The notes below the pieces were generated by a model, which saw only the letters and a list, made by a program, of their open reading frames with translations, searched no databases and was not told the DNA's origin. Position numbers and translations under genes: made by a program. From Verrucomicrobia bacterium UBA3063 (lineage in GTDB: Bacteria; Verrucomicrobiota; Verrucomicrobiia; Methylacidiphilales; Verrucolacustridaceae): a stretch of 14,690 bases of DNA. The first letter of the stretch is position 1. Each line of letters begins with the position of its first letter. The DNA lies in the NCBI GenBank assembly GCA_002366885.1, contig DFCD01000066.1, forward strand, positions 1,912 through 16,601, written 5' to 3'. Shown here piece after piece: positions 1-7,636 of the stretch.

Positions 1-176
1 TGATCCGGATCTTCTTTTCCAGCATCCGAACACTGGAGAACAAAGCGGCCGCCTGAGGAAACGGCCGCGCCGCGACGGTCGGTCCGGATCCCCTGAGAAG
101 GGGGAAGAGCCGGGCCGGCCGTCGTCGGCATTGTTCCCATGGAAGAACCCGCCTACGATGGTTTTGTAGGAATCCT
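1..176. other. Region upstream of the E2 gene; no gene supported
   Basis: No complete gene fits here. On the + strand one frame is open from the window edge to a TGA at 54-56 and would end ...RTLENKAAA. This could be the tail of an upstream gene, perhaps an E1 subunit as is common before E2 genes, but 17 codons are too few to tell. Bases 45-51 (GCGGCCG) and 62-68 (CGGCCGC) form a 7-bp inverted repeat with a 10-base loop. No T-run follows it, so it is a poor intrinsic terminator. No convincing promoter is visible. Confidence 0.3.
168..171 (+). promoter_or_regulatory. Shine-Dalgarno site of the E2 gene
   Basis: AGGA lies five bases before the ATG at 177 and fixes that start. The site sits inside a short inverted repeat (CCTAC at 152-156, GTAGG at 166-170), so it could be partly masked in the mRNA. 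Confidence 0.6.
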
Positions 177-1409
177 ATGGGCCTTGTTGCCATCTCCATG
201 CCCCAGCTGGGGGAATCGATCGCCGAGGCGACTCTCATCCGTCTCAAGGTGAGGCCTGGAGACAAGGTGAAGGCTGACCAGGAGGTTGCCGAGGTGGAGA
301 CCAGCAAGGCGGTCATGAGCGTGACGACCAGTTACGGGGGCGTATGGAAGGAGTGGAGGGCGAAGGAGGGCAAAAGTTATCCCGTGGGGTATGTTCTTGG
401 CCATGTGGATGCGGTGGGGGCGGTGGCGCCAGAGACGGCCCCAAAAGCCGCGGAGGCCGCAGCCGGAAAAAAACCGGCCAAAGCCATGCCCGCAAAAAAA
501 ACCAAGGCTGCAGCGATGGCTGAGGGGGGGAATGGTGCGAACGGAAATGGCGGCGGGGTGTTGCCGACGATCACGGGGTTGCCTGTGCCGGCCAAGGCGG
601 CCGGGGCGAGTTATCTGTCGCCGAGGATGAAGGCGCGAATCAACGAGCTGGGATTGCATGCGGCCGATCTGGCGGGACTGGCCCCGAGCGGGGCAAAGGG
701 ACGGGTGACGATTGAGGATTTTGAAAGATTCATCGCCGAGCTGGAAAAGCAGAAGCTGACGCCGGCTTCCTCCATGCGGGTGGCGGTGGCGGACGCGATG
801 CGGAGGAGCTGGACCCGGCCGCTGGCCACGGTTGGGCGCGGGGCCCGGATGGACGCGGTGATGGCGCATCGCAGGCAACATCCCGGCAAGCCTGGGCCGA
901 CCCTCTATGCGGCCCGCGCCTTGGGGATCGCGTTGGGGGAGAACAGCGTCCCGGCGGGAAGGTTGGTGGGCAACCGGATCGTTCATCCGAGCTCGATCGA
1001 CATCGGTTTTGCGGTGGAGGCGGAGGATGGGGTGCTGGTTCCGGTTTTGCGGAAGGTGAACCAGACCCCGTTGGAAAGGATGCTGCCGGTGTATGGACAG
1101 CTGATGAACCAGGCCAAGGAGAGAAAACTGCCGGCCGATGCGGTTGGCGGCTCGGTGGCGGTGGTGACGAACTACGGGACCTTTGGACTGGAGTGGGCCA
1201 CACCGATTCCGTTGCCGGAGCAAAGTCTGGTGCTGGGTCTGGGTGCGGCCAAAAAGGTTCCCGCCTGGGATGAGGGCTCCCAATCTTTCCGGCCGGTCAA
1301 CGAGGCAAGGCTAACCCTGAGTTTTGACCACCGGGTGATTGACGGTGGGGCGGCGGGCCGGCTTCTGGCCCGTGTGGCCGAGCTTCTCGAATCCCCGGAA
1401 CTCCTGTAG
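177..1409 (+). CDS. 2-oxo acid dehydrogenase E2 (dihydrolipoamide acyltransferase)
   Basis: This is the E2 core of a 2-oxo acid dehydrogenase complex (pyruvate or branched-chain type). It carries the acyl group on lipoyl-lysine and passes it to CoA in the cytoplasm. Residues 1-77 are one lipoyl domain with lipoyl lysine K44 in ETSKA. Residues 78-140 are an Ala/Lys/Pro linker that turns Gly/Asn-rich. Residues 146-186 are the E3-binding domain (YLSPRMK through GRVTIEDF). Residues 198-410 are the catalytic domain, with the active-site motif DHRVIDG at 384-390 (H385, D389). The ATG at 177 has a good Shine-Dalgarno site. At 410 residues it is normal for a one-lipoyl E2, although the catalytic domain is slightly short. 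The E1 and E3 genes are not in view, so the substrate cannot be decided. The next gene starts 12 bases after the stop, so the two are probably co-transcribed. Confidence 0.93.
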   Translation: MGLVAISMPQLGESIAEATLIRLKVRPGDKVKADQEVAEVETSKAVMSVTTSYGGVWKEWRAKEGKSYPVGYVLGHVDAVGAVAPETAPKAAEAAAGKKPAKAMPAKKTKAAAMAEGGNGANGNGGGVLPTITGLPVPAKAAGASYLSPRMKARINELGLHAADLAGLAPSGAKGRVTIEDFERFIAELEKQKLTPASSMRVAVADAMRRSWTRPLATVGRGARMDAVMAHRRQHPGKPGPTLYAARALGIALGENSVPAGRLVGNRIVHPSSIDIGFAVEAEDGVLVPVLRKVNQTPLERMLPVYGQLMNQAKERKLPADAVGGSVAVVTNYGTFGLEWATPIPLPEQSLVLGLGAAKKVPAWDEGSQSFRPVNEARLTLSFDHRVIDGGAAGRLLARVAELLESPELL

Positions 1410-1421
1410 ACCGTTGCTTCC

Positions 1422-4400
1422 GTGAGGTCGCGCCATTTTTCCCGGTTGAGGAATGTTCCGCTCCCGGAAGGGAACAGGGTTCGGGGAGAATTTTTCACCC
1501 ACGAAGGGCAGCCATGGTACCGGATCCGGAACTATGACCGGATGCCTTCTTTCTTTTTTTCCGTGGTCAGTGCGGAGGATCATTGGATGTACCTTTGCAG
1601 CCAGGGTGGAATCACCGCAGGGCGAGGGGATGCCGACCACGCCCTGTTTCCCTATTATACGGACGACAAAATACGCGATCAGGCCGAAGTCACCGGGGGA
1701 AAAACGATCCTGCGGGTGGGCACGGGCCCCAGGGCAAAGGTTTGGGAACCTTTTTGTGCCAGGGGGGAAGGCCGTCACCGTGCCCAACGAAGCCTCGGCA
1801 AGAGCGTTTGCGGCAACGAGATCGTTTTTGAGGAGGAAAATCCGGATCTTGGTCTGGTGTTCCGGACGGGCTGGTTCAATAGCCGGAAATTCGGATGGAT
1901 CCGGCGCAGTTGGCTGAAAAACTCCGGAAGAACCCCGGTCCGGGTGGAGTTTTTGGACGGCATGCAAAACCTGATGCCATCCGGGGTGGGAAGTGAGTTT
2001 CAGCTCCGTTTCAGCACCCTTCTGGATGCCTACAAAAGAAGCGAACTTGTTGCCGGCAGCCGTCTGGCCCTATTTCGCCTGAGCGCGGTGCCAGCGGACC
2101 GGCCGGAGCCTGCGGAGGCGCTTTCCACCACGGTGGCATGGTCGGTGGCTCCGAAGGTTTCCTCCATCCTGCTTTCCTCCCGCCAACTGGAGGTTTTTCG
2201 TTCCGGAAAAAGGGTGGAGGGGGAAAAGGACATCTGCGGTCAGCGGGGTGCGTACTTCCTGTCCGGGAAAACGAGACTGGTGCCGGGTGCGGAAACGGAG
2301 TGGATGATCGGGGCCGATGTTTCCCTGAGTGCGGCGGAGGTGGTTCGGCTACGGAATCAGCTACGGCAGCCAAAAAGATTCCGCAGGGAAGTTCTTGAGG
2401 ATATCCGGAAAGGCACCGTGGAGTTGCGGCGGCTGGTGGGAAGTGCCGACGGATTGCAAATCTCCGCGCTGCCGATGGGGTCGGCCCGCCACTACAGCAA
2501 TACCCTCTGCAACATCATGCGCGGAGGGGTCTTTCTCCGGGGGGAAACAGTGTGGCGATGGGACCTCGACCGGCTTTTTTCTTCCTCCGCTCCGGCGCTG
2601 GCGGCGCGCTGGAAAAGGCGGTCCCGGCTCCTTCCCCCCGAACTTTCTTATCCTGAACTGATCCGCAGGGTGCAGGACTGGGGGGATCCCTGTCTCGAGA
2701 GGATATGCCGGGAGTACCTGCCCCTGACCTTCAGCCGGCGTCACGGGGATCCGAGCCGGCCGTGGAACCGGTTCACCATTCCCCGGCGTGACGCGGAGGG
2801 CAATCGCATCCTCAATTATGAGGGAAATTGGCGCGACATTTTTCAAAACTGGGAGGGTTTGGCCCAGGCCTTTCCCGGATTCGTCCCGGGCATGATCAGC
2901 CGGTTTCTCAACGCCAGCACCGCCGACGGTTACAACCCTTACCGGATCACCCGCGATGGCATTGACTGGGAAGTGCCCGAGCCCCATGACCCCTGGGCCT
3001 GCATCGGGTATTGGGGGGATCACCAGATCATCTACCTGCTCAAGCTGCTTGAGCAGTCCGTCCGTCACAACCCCAAAGAACTGGAGAGCCTTCTGGAGCG
3101 GGAGATCTTTGCCTACGCCAACGTTCCTTACCGGATCCGGGGCCACCAGCAACTTGTCGCCCATCCCAAGGATACCGTGGTATTCGACCATGATTTGGAA
3201 AAAATCATCCGGTCCCGGGTGCGTAGCCGCGGGGCGGAGGGGAAGCTGTTGTGGGACCGGCAGGGAAGGGTGATTCGCGCCAATCTTGCGGAAAAACTGC
3301 TGGTGCCCCTGTTGGCCAAGCTTTCGAACTTTGTGCCTGAGGCGGGGATTTGGCTGAACACCCAGCGCCCGGAGTGGAACGATGCCAACAACGCCCTGGT
3401 CGGTCAGGGAGCCTCGGTGGTTACCCTGGCATACCTGCGGCGCTATCTGGCTTTTCTGTCGGCCTTTTTCTCCGCCTCTCCACGGGCGGGGCTCGCCCTC
3501 TCCCCAGAGCTGTCGGCCTTTTTGCAGGGAGTGGCGGGCGTTTTGGAAAAGAACCGGAGACTTTTGGCCGGGAAAATTTCCGACCGTGACCGGCGGCGGA
3601 TCCTCGATCTCTTGGGAAAAAGGGGGGAAATTCACCGCCAGACTGTCTACCAAAGGGGTCCTTCTTCCGGAAAAAGAACCCTCTCCAAAGAAAAGGTTTT
3701 GCGCTTCCTTTCCCTGGCCATCGCCTGGGTCGACCACAGTCTGAGGCAAAATCGCCGGAAGGACGGCCTGTACCATTCCTACAATCTTCTCTCTTTTGAG
3801 GGGGGGAAGGGGATCGCCATCCGGCATCTTTACGAAATGCTGGAGGGCCAAGTGGCCATTCTCAGCTCCGGCTTGCTTTCGCCGGAAGAGGCGATGGGGG
3901 TTCTTCGCTCCCTGAGGCGAAGTGCGATGTATCGGCGGGACCAGCACAGCTATCTCCTTTATCCGAACCGCCGGCTTCCGCTTTTTCTGGAGAGGAACAA
4001 CCTTCCGACTGCCAGTCTCCGTCGCGGAGGGCTTCTCCGCAGGCTTCTCGTCGAGGGCGACCACCAGTTGGTGGAAAAGGACGCTCAGGGCAGAGTGCAT
4101 TTCCGCCCCGGTCTGGGCAACCAGCGGGAACTGCAACAGGTTCTGGACCGCCTCGCGCAGAACCCGAAATACCGCTCCCTGGTGGAGAGGGACCGGGCGC
4201 AGGTCATCGGCCTCTATGAACAAATTTTCGACCATCAATCGTTCACCGGCCGCTCCGGGACCTTTTATGGTTATGAGGGGCTCGGTTGCATCTACTGGCA
4301 CATGGTTTCCAAGCTGCTCCTGGCGGTGCAGGAACTCTGTTTCCATGCGGAAAGCCGCGGGGCTCCCGCCCGGGTGCACAAGGCCCTGTCGGAGGCCTAC

Positions 4401-4907
4401 TACGATATCCGCCGCGGTTTGGGAGATTCCAAAAGTCCGCAGGAGTACGGGGCATTCCCGATGGATCCGTATTCCCATACTCCCGCCCATGCCGGAGCAA
4501 AACAACCGGGCCTGACCGGCCAGGTGAAAGAGGACATCCTTTGCCGCCTTGGCGAGCTGGGAATCCGTCTGGAGGAAGGGAGGATCCGCATCCGCCCCTG
4601 CCTGCTTCGCCGGATGGAATTTCATCCCCGGCAGGGCTCCTTCGCCTACTACGACCACGAGGGGCACGAGACAGTCATGGATCTTCCGGAAAAAAGCCTG
4701 GCCTTCACCGTCTGCCAGACTCCCTTCGTCTATCAGCTTGGGCGGGAAACTGGCCTAACCGTGTTCTGGCAGGACGGATCCCGGTTCTTTTCAAAAAAAC
4801 TAAATTTGGACGGTGCGGCTTCCCGCGCGGTGCTGCAAAGGTCGGGCTTGGTGCGGAGGGTGGTGGCAACCCTGAATCCCGCGGATCTCCTCGCAGATAC
4901 TCCTTGA
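1422..4907 (+). CDS. Large conserved protein resembling cellobiose-phosphorylase-type six-hairpin enzymes
   Basis: This 1161-residue protein begins at a GTG 12 bases after the E2 gene, with no clear Shine-Dalgarno site. I see no signal peptide or membrane segment, so it is probably cytoplasmic. The first ~330 residues look like beta-sandwich sequence and contain a distinctive segment at 64-84 (ITAGRGD, LFPYYTDDKI). The rest is rich in aromatic residues and helices. Its strongest motifs are EGNWRDIFQNWE (467-478), NPYRITRDGIDWE (505-517), IGYWGDHQIIYLL (about 528-540), EWNDANNALVG (about 651-661) and FYGYEGLGCIYWH (948-960). From memory these mark a family of large proteins in Bacteroidota and Verrucomicrobiota, sometimes labelled cellobiose-phosphorylase-like. 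The WND motif resembles the DWND motif near the catalytic acid of GH94 enzymes. The (alpha/alpha)6 fold and carbohydrate role are inference, and the substrate is unknown. Confidence 0.72.
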   Translation: MRSRHFSRLRNVPLPEGNRVRGEFFTHEGQPWYRIRNYDRMPSFFFSVVSAEDHWMYLCSQGGITAGRGDADHALFPYYTDDKIRDQAEVTGGKTILRVGTGPRAKVWEPFCARGEGRHRAQRSLGKSVCGNEIVFEEENPDLGLVFRTGWFNSRKFGWIRRSWLKNSGRTPVRVEFLDGMQNLMPSGVGSEFQLRFSTLLDAYKRSELVAGSRLALFRLSAVPADRPEPAEALSTTVAWSVAPKVSSILLSSRQLEVFRSGKRVEGEKDICGQRGAYFLSGKTRLVPGAETEWMIGADVSLSAAEVVRLRNQLRQPKRFRREVLEDIRKGTVELRRLVGSADGLQISALPMGSARHYSNTLCNIMRGGVFLRGETVWRWDLDRLFSSSAPALAARWKRRSRLLPPELSYPELIRRVQDWGDPCLERICREYLPLTFSRRHGDPSRPWNRFTIPRRDAEGNRILNYEGNWRDIFQNWEGLAQAFPGFVPGMISRFLNASTADGYNPYRITRDGIDWEVPEPHDPWACIGYWGDHQIIYLLKLLEQSVRHNPKELESLLEREIFAYANVPYRIRGHQQLVAHPKDTVVFDHDLEKIIRSRVRSRGAEGKLLWDRQGRVIRANLAEKLLVPLLAKLSNFVPEAGIWLNTQRPEWNDANNALVGQGASVVTLAYLRRYLAFLSAFFSASPRAGLALSPELSAFLQGVAGVLEKNRRLLAGKISDRDRRRILDLLGKRGEIHRQTVYQRGPSSGKRTLSKEKVLRFLSLAIAWVDHSLRQNRRKDGLYHSYNLLSFEGGKGIAIRHLYEMLEGQVAILSSGLLSPEEAMGVLRSLRRSAMYRRDQHSYLLYPNRRLPLFLERNNLPTASLRRGGLLRRLLVEGDHQLVEKDAQGRVHFRPGLGNQRELQQVLDRLAQNPKYRSLVERDRAQVIGLYEQIFDHQSFTGRSGTFYGYEGLGCIYWHMVSKLLLAVQELCFHAESRGAPARVHKALSEAYYDIRRGLGDSKSPQEYGAFPMDPYSHTPAHAGAKQPGLTGQVKEDILCRLGELGIRLEEGRIRIRPCLLRRMEFHPRQGSFAYYDHEGHETVMDLPEKSLAFTVCQTPFVYQLGRETGLTVFWQDGSRFFSKKLNLDGAASRAVLQRSGLVRRVVATLNPADLLADTP

Positions 4908-4925
4908 GGCAGGAGCGGGGCTTTT
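4900..4925. terminator. Possible weak bidirectional terminator between convergent genes
   Basis: CTCCT (4900-4904) and AGGAG (4911-4915) form a 5-bp stem with a 6-base loop, overlapping the stop codon of the upstream gene. CGGGGC and only four T's follow. The position, between two convergent genes 20 bases apart, suits a terminator, but the hairpin and T-run are short. Confidence 0.22.
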
Positions 4926-4927
4926 GA

Positions 4928-5629
4928 TCAGCAAGATTTCCGGCGACGAAAAAACAAGGGAGTGGCGGCAAGGAAAACGAGGGAAAGAGTGGAGGGCTCG
5001 GGGACGCCCGCCACGGAAACGGTGAGCGCGTTGGCGGGGACTGTCGGGTCATATTGATTCACATAAGTGCCGCCAAGGTCTGCCAGTGTCATGCCACGGA
5101 TTTCAGGAGCAACGCCCGAACCCGCCGAGCTAGTACCAATAAATGAACCGGTCATGTTCAGGCTGAACTCTCCATGGGGAAAGTTGTTGATATCAAAGTT
5201 GGGGTTTGGTTGGTCCTGAATAAAAACCTGCAAGGTAGCAAGGTTGAGGCTTTTATAAATCCCCATGGTGATCCCGATATCGGAGTACACCGGGTGGGTA
5301 ATTCCGTTGCGGATGGTATCCCCCGAGGAGGCGTAACCGCTTAGATTAAAATCAAAGTCACTGGCAAAGGAATTGCCCACCGGGGTGTCATACTGGGTGG
5401 AAAAATTCCAATATTGATTGATGTAAGTGCTCCCCACGTAATACCCGCCCGAACCAAAGCCATGGGCGGGCACGACACCGGTTAGGGTAAAGGTTCCCGT
5501 GGTCGTGCCGGAAAAAGTGCCTTGGTCAAAGTTGAGTTGCAGGTTTGCTGCATTTCCCAAATTCACCAGAGCGACGAAAGCGATCAGTAGCAGAGGCCAC
5601 ATAACTCTATATTGGGATGAAGATGGCAT
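4928..5629 (-). CDS. PEP-CTERM-sorted secreted protein of unknown function
   Basis: This 233-residue exported protein has an N-terminal signal peptide (hydrophobic core about residues 11-24, likely cleavage after GNA at 25-27). At the C terminus it has a PEP-CTERM sorting signal: VPEPS at 209-213, a hydrophobic stretch, then RRRK at 228-231. Family knowledge says an exosortase recognises and removes this tail during export of surface or extracellular-matrix proteins; no exosortase gene is in this window. The mature part is rich in Gly, Ser, Thr, Asn and Tyr and looks like a beta-rich surface domain. I recognise no enzymatic motif. The DNA is visibly more AT-rich than its neighbours. It follows the carotenoid desaturase gene by 49 bases and has its own promoter-like sequence. 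The start has no obvious Shine-Dalgarno site; an alternative is the ATG at residue 10. Confidence 0.85.
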   Translation of the reverse strand: MPSSSQYRVMWPLLLIAFVALVNLGNAANLQLNFDQGTFSGTTTGTFTLTGVVPAHGFGSGGYYVGSTYINQYWNFSTQYDTPVGNSFASDFDFNLSGYASSGDTIRNGITHPVYSDIGITMGIYKSLNLATLQVFIQDQPNPNFDINNFPHGEFSLNMTGSFIGTSSAGSGVAPEIRGMTLADLGGTYVNQYDPTVPANALTVSVAGVPEPSTLSLVFLAATPLFFRRRKSC

Positions 5630-5644
5630 TTTATCTAGAGCGTT

Positions 5645-5674
5645 ATTTTATCACTTTAAAACTATGATGGACAA
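5645..5674 (-). promoter_or_regulatory. Candidate sigma70-type promoter for the PEP-CTERM gene
   Basis: Read on the minus strand, TTGTCC (5674-5669, 4/6 to the -35 consensus) is followed after 18 bases by TAAAAT (5650-5645, 5/6 to the -10 consensus). This is an unusually AT-rich stretch in otherwise GC-rich DNA. A transcript would start near 5638, leaving a leader of about nine bases before the ATG at 5629. Confidence 0.4.
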
Positions 5675-5678
5675 TGAC

Positions 5679-7130
5679 TTAAGCTTTTGAAGCCAGGCGG
5701 ACGGCGATTTCGGCGGAGAGAAGGACGAGGGGCAGGCCGCCGCCGGGGTGGGTGGTGCCACCGACGAAGTGGAGGTTTTTGAGAAGCGGGGAGCGAATCG
5801 GCGGCCGAAGAAAGGACGGAACCATGCCGTGGGAGGCCCAACCGTACAGGGAGCCGCCCACGACGGCGTCGCGGGTCTCAAAATCGGCCGGAGAAAACCA
5901 CTCTTTGTGGACGATACCCCTGGAAAGGCCGGGCAGAAACTTTTCATCGAGGATCCGGATGATCCGGTCGGCGTAGGCAGGCGACTCCTGGGCCCAATCG
6001 ATGCTTTGGGTTTCTGCCGGGGCGTTGACCAGCAGGAAGTAGTTGTCGTGATCGGACGGGGCATCGGCCGACTGGGTGCGGGCGCTGAGACAGAGATAGA
6101 TCGTCGGATTTTCCGCGGGTCTCTTCTCCCGGAACATCTGCCGGAACTCGAGCGGGTAGTTGTCAGAGAAGAAGATGTTGTGATGGTGGAGCGAGGGATC
6201 CTTGCCCTTCACTCCCAGGAGAACAACGAAGCCGGAGATGGCCCGTTGGGGCCGGGCCATTCTCTCCGCCCAAGCACGGGCCCGGGGATGCAGAACCATG
6301 TCACGGTAGGCTTTGAGCACATCGCCGTTGTGGAAGATCAGGTCCGCGCCGAATTTTCCCCCGTTGGCCAAAGTCACGCTAGTGGCGTCGATGGTGGCCA
6401 CCTCCGCTTTGGTGCGGATCGCGACGCCGTGTTTCTGGGCCAAAGCGAGCAAGGCTTCGGCCAGTTTCCGGATGCCGCCTTCGATGAACCACCCGCCGAA
6501 CCGTGCCTGTACGTAAGGAATGACGGCGAAGGTGGCCGGGGTGAGTTCAGGGTCACTGCCATTGTAGGTGGCGAAGCGCTGGAGGAACTGTTGGAGATGC
6601 GGATCTTGGTAGAAGCGCCGAGAGGCCGAGGCCAGGGATTGAAAAGGACTCATCGCGGGGAGATGGCGCAAAAGCGGAATCAGGCGCGGATCCAAAACCT
6701 TGCGCCAAACCTCAGACGGATCGCTTTCGAGGAATGCGGATGCGGAGAGATTGTAAAGGCCCTCCGCATGACGGAGAAGACGGGCGGAATCGGGTCGCGA
6801 CCAGAAGAACTCGTTTTCATCGAACTGGTAGCCGTCGGCCCAACGGTAGCGACAGGTGGGCGAAAGAGGCTGCAGGGTCAGGTAATCCTCCCGCCTCTCG
6901 CCAAGATCGGCAAAGAGGCGGTCCAGAATCTGCGGCATGGTGAAAAGGGAAGGGCCCAGGTCCCAGCGGAAGCCTCCCGCCCGGCGTTCCGCCACCTTGC
7001 CCCCAACGGTGTCATTTTTTTCCAGGAGAACGACCTGTGCGCCCGCTTTCCGCAGCCGAAGGGCGGTGGCCAAGCCTCCAATGCCGCCGCCGACCACGAC
7101 GGCTCGTTTTCCGGCCAGTCGGCCGTTCAT
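5679..7130 (-). CDS. Phytoene desaturase-like FAD oxidoreductase (CrtI/CrtN family)
   Basis: This 483-residue flavoprotein is of the carotenoid desaturase family, which inserts double bonds into (or oxidises) C30 or C40 carotenoid precursors at the membrane. The N terminus carries the FAD-binding Rossmann motif GGGIGGLATALRLRKAG (about 14-30), then VVLLEKNDTVGGK. The C terminus has the family signature GGTTHPGGGLPLVLLS from about 457. The preceding segment YGWASHGMVPSFLRPP recalls CrtN/CrtP-type enzymes. The reading frame stays open upstream to 7451, but the ATG at 7130 is the right start. It gives the family length, overlaps the Nudix gene's TGA by four bases (ATGA) and has AAGGA eight bases upstream. 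No phytoene or squalene synthase gene is in view, so C30 versus C40 substrate cannot be decided. Confidence 0.9.
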   Translation of the reverse strand: MNGRLAGKRAVVVGGGIGGLATALRLRKAGAQVVLLEKNDTVGGKVAERRAGGFRWDLGPSLFTMPQILDRLFADLGERREDYLTLQPLSPTCRYRWADGYQFDENEFFWSRPDSARLLRHAEGLYNLSASAFLESDPSEVWRKVLDPRLIPLLRHLPAMSPFQSLASASRRFYQDPHLQQFLQRFATYNGSDPELTPATFAVIPYVQARFGGWFIEGGIRKLAEALLALAQKHGVAIRTKAEVATIDATSVTLANGGKFGADLIFHNGDVLKAYRDMVLHPRARAWAERMARPQRAISGFVVLLGVKGKDPSLHHHNIFFSDNYPLEFRQMFREKRPAENPTIYLCLSARTQSADAPSDHDNYFLLVNAPAETQSIDWAQESPAYADRIIRILDEKFLPGLSRGIVHKEWFSPADFETRDAVVGGSLYGWASHGMVPSFLRPPIRSPLLKNLHFVGGTTHPGGGLPLVLLSAEIAVRLASKA

Positions 7131-7636
7131 TCCGTCCGTCCTTTCCACAGGTGGATCAGGCAGGAGGAGAAGTCCTCCGGCCTCTGTTGGATGAGAAGAT
7201 CGAGCTGCTGCGGCTCGAACCATTCCAGTGCAGCCACCTCCGAGGCATCGGGCCGGAAGGGGCCGGCATGGGCGGCGCGGTAAAGCCAGACGAATTCCTG
7301 GTCGGTCTCCCGGCAGGCGGGAAAATACCTCACCCGGGCAAGATGGCGGCAGGAGCCGGCGGGGACGCCGATCTCCTCGGGAATTTCGCGGTGCATGGCC
7401 TGGTCGTACTCCTCGCCGGCGTTGACGTGCCCGCTGACGCTCGAGGTCCATTTGCCGGGTTCGCGGTCCTTGGAGAGGGAGCGGCGCTGCAGGAGAATCC
7501 GGCCGGCGGGATCATGCAGCCAAAGATGGACGGCGCGGTGGAGGAGACGTCGGGCATGAATTTCCGACCGGGGGGCGGAGCCGATCACCCGGTCGGAATC
7601 GTCGACGATGTCAAACTTCTCGTCCGTGCCGTTCAT
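7127..7636 (-). CDS. Nudix hydrolase resembling isopentenyl-diphosphate isomerase
   Basis: This 169-residue Nudix protein contains a perfect Nudix box, G69 to V91 (pattern GX5EX7REUXEEXGU), which binds the metal used to cleave nucleoside-diphosphate-type substrates. The surrounding sequence resembles type 1 isopentenyl-diphosphate isomerase: WTSSVSGH (63-70) aligns with WTNSVCGH of E. coli Idi, but the catalytic cysteine is serine (S68) here. Its place directly before a carotenoid desaturase gene makes an isoprenoid role tempting. However, the intact Nudix box plus the missing cysteine fit a YfcD-like hydrolase better. The ATG at 7636 is chosen because MNGTDEKFDIVDD is a typical family start. 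The gene overlaps the end of ksgA by 26 bases and the desaturase start by four. Confidence 0.85.
   Translation of the reverse strand: MNGTDEKFDIVDDSDRVIGSAPRSEIHARRLLHRAVHLWLHDPAGRILLQRRSLSKDREPGKWTSSVSGHVNAGEEYDQAMHREIPEEIGVPAGSCRHLARVRYFPACRETDQEFVWLYRAAHAGPFRPDASEVAALEWFEPQQLDLLIQQRPEDFSSCLIHLWKGRTE
7139..7143 (-). promoter_or_regulatory. Shine-Dalgarno site of the carotenoid desaturase gene
   Basis: On the minus strand AAGGA lies eight bases before the ATG at 7130, inside the 3' end of the Nudix gene. It supports that start over the longer open frame. Confidence 0.6.

Noticed and set aside
45..68. Inverted repeat GCGGCCG/CGGCCGC as a terminator
   Set aside because: No T-run follows, and GC-only 7-mers of this kind are easily found by chance in such DNA.
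494..527. A8 and G7 runs in the E2 linker as phase-variation tracts
   Set aside because: They lie in a low-complexity Lys/Ala/Gly linker of a housekeeping enzyme; nothing suggests switching.
153..1283. Open frame of 376 codons on the minus strand opposite the E2 gene
   Set aside because: Arg/His/Pro-rich product with no domain; the + strand E2 has lipoyl, E3-binding and catalytic motifs.
2361..4667. Open frame of 768 codons on the minus strand opposite the large gene
   Set aside because: Its product has no recognisable motif, is rich in Pro/Gly/Arg/His, and mirrors the codon bias of the opposite gene, which has clear conserved motifs.
5748..7283. Open frame of 511 codons on the + strand opposite the carotenoid desaturase
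   Set aside because: The minus strand encodes a complete CrtI-family protein with FAD and C-terminal signatures; the + frame is a GC-rich shadow.
7127..7636. Calling the Nudix gene idi because of the carotenoid neighbour
   Set aside because: The cysteine needed by type 1 isomerases is Ser here and the Nudix box is fully hydrolase-like, so the isomerase name is not supported.
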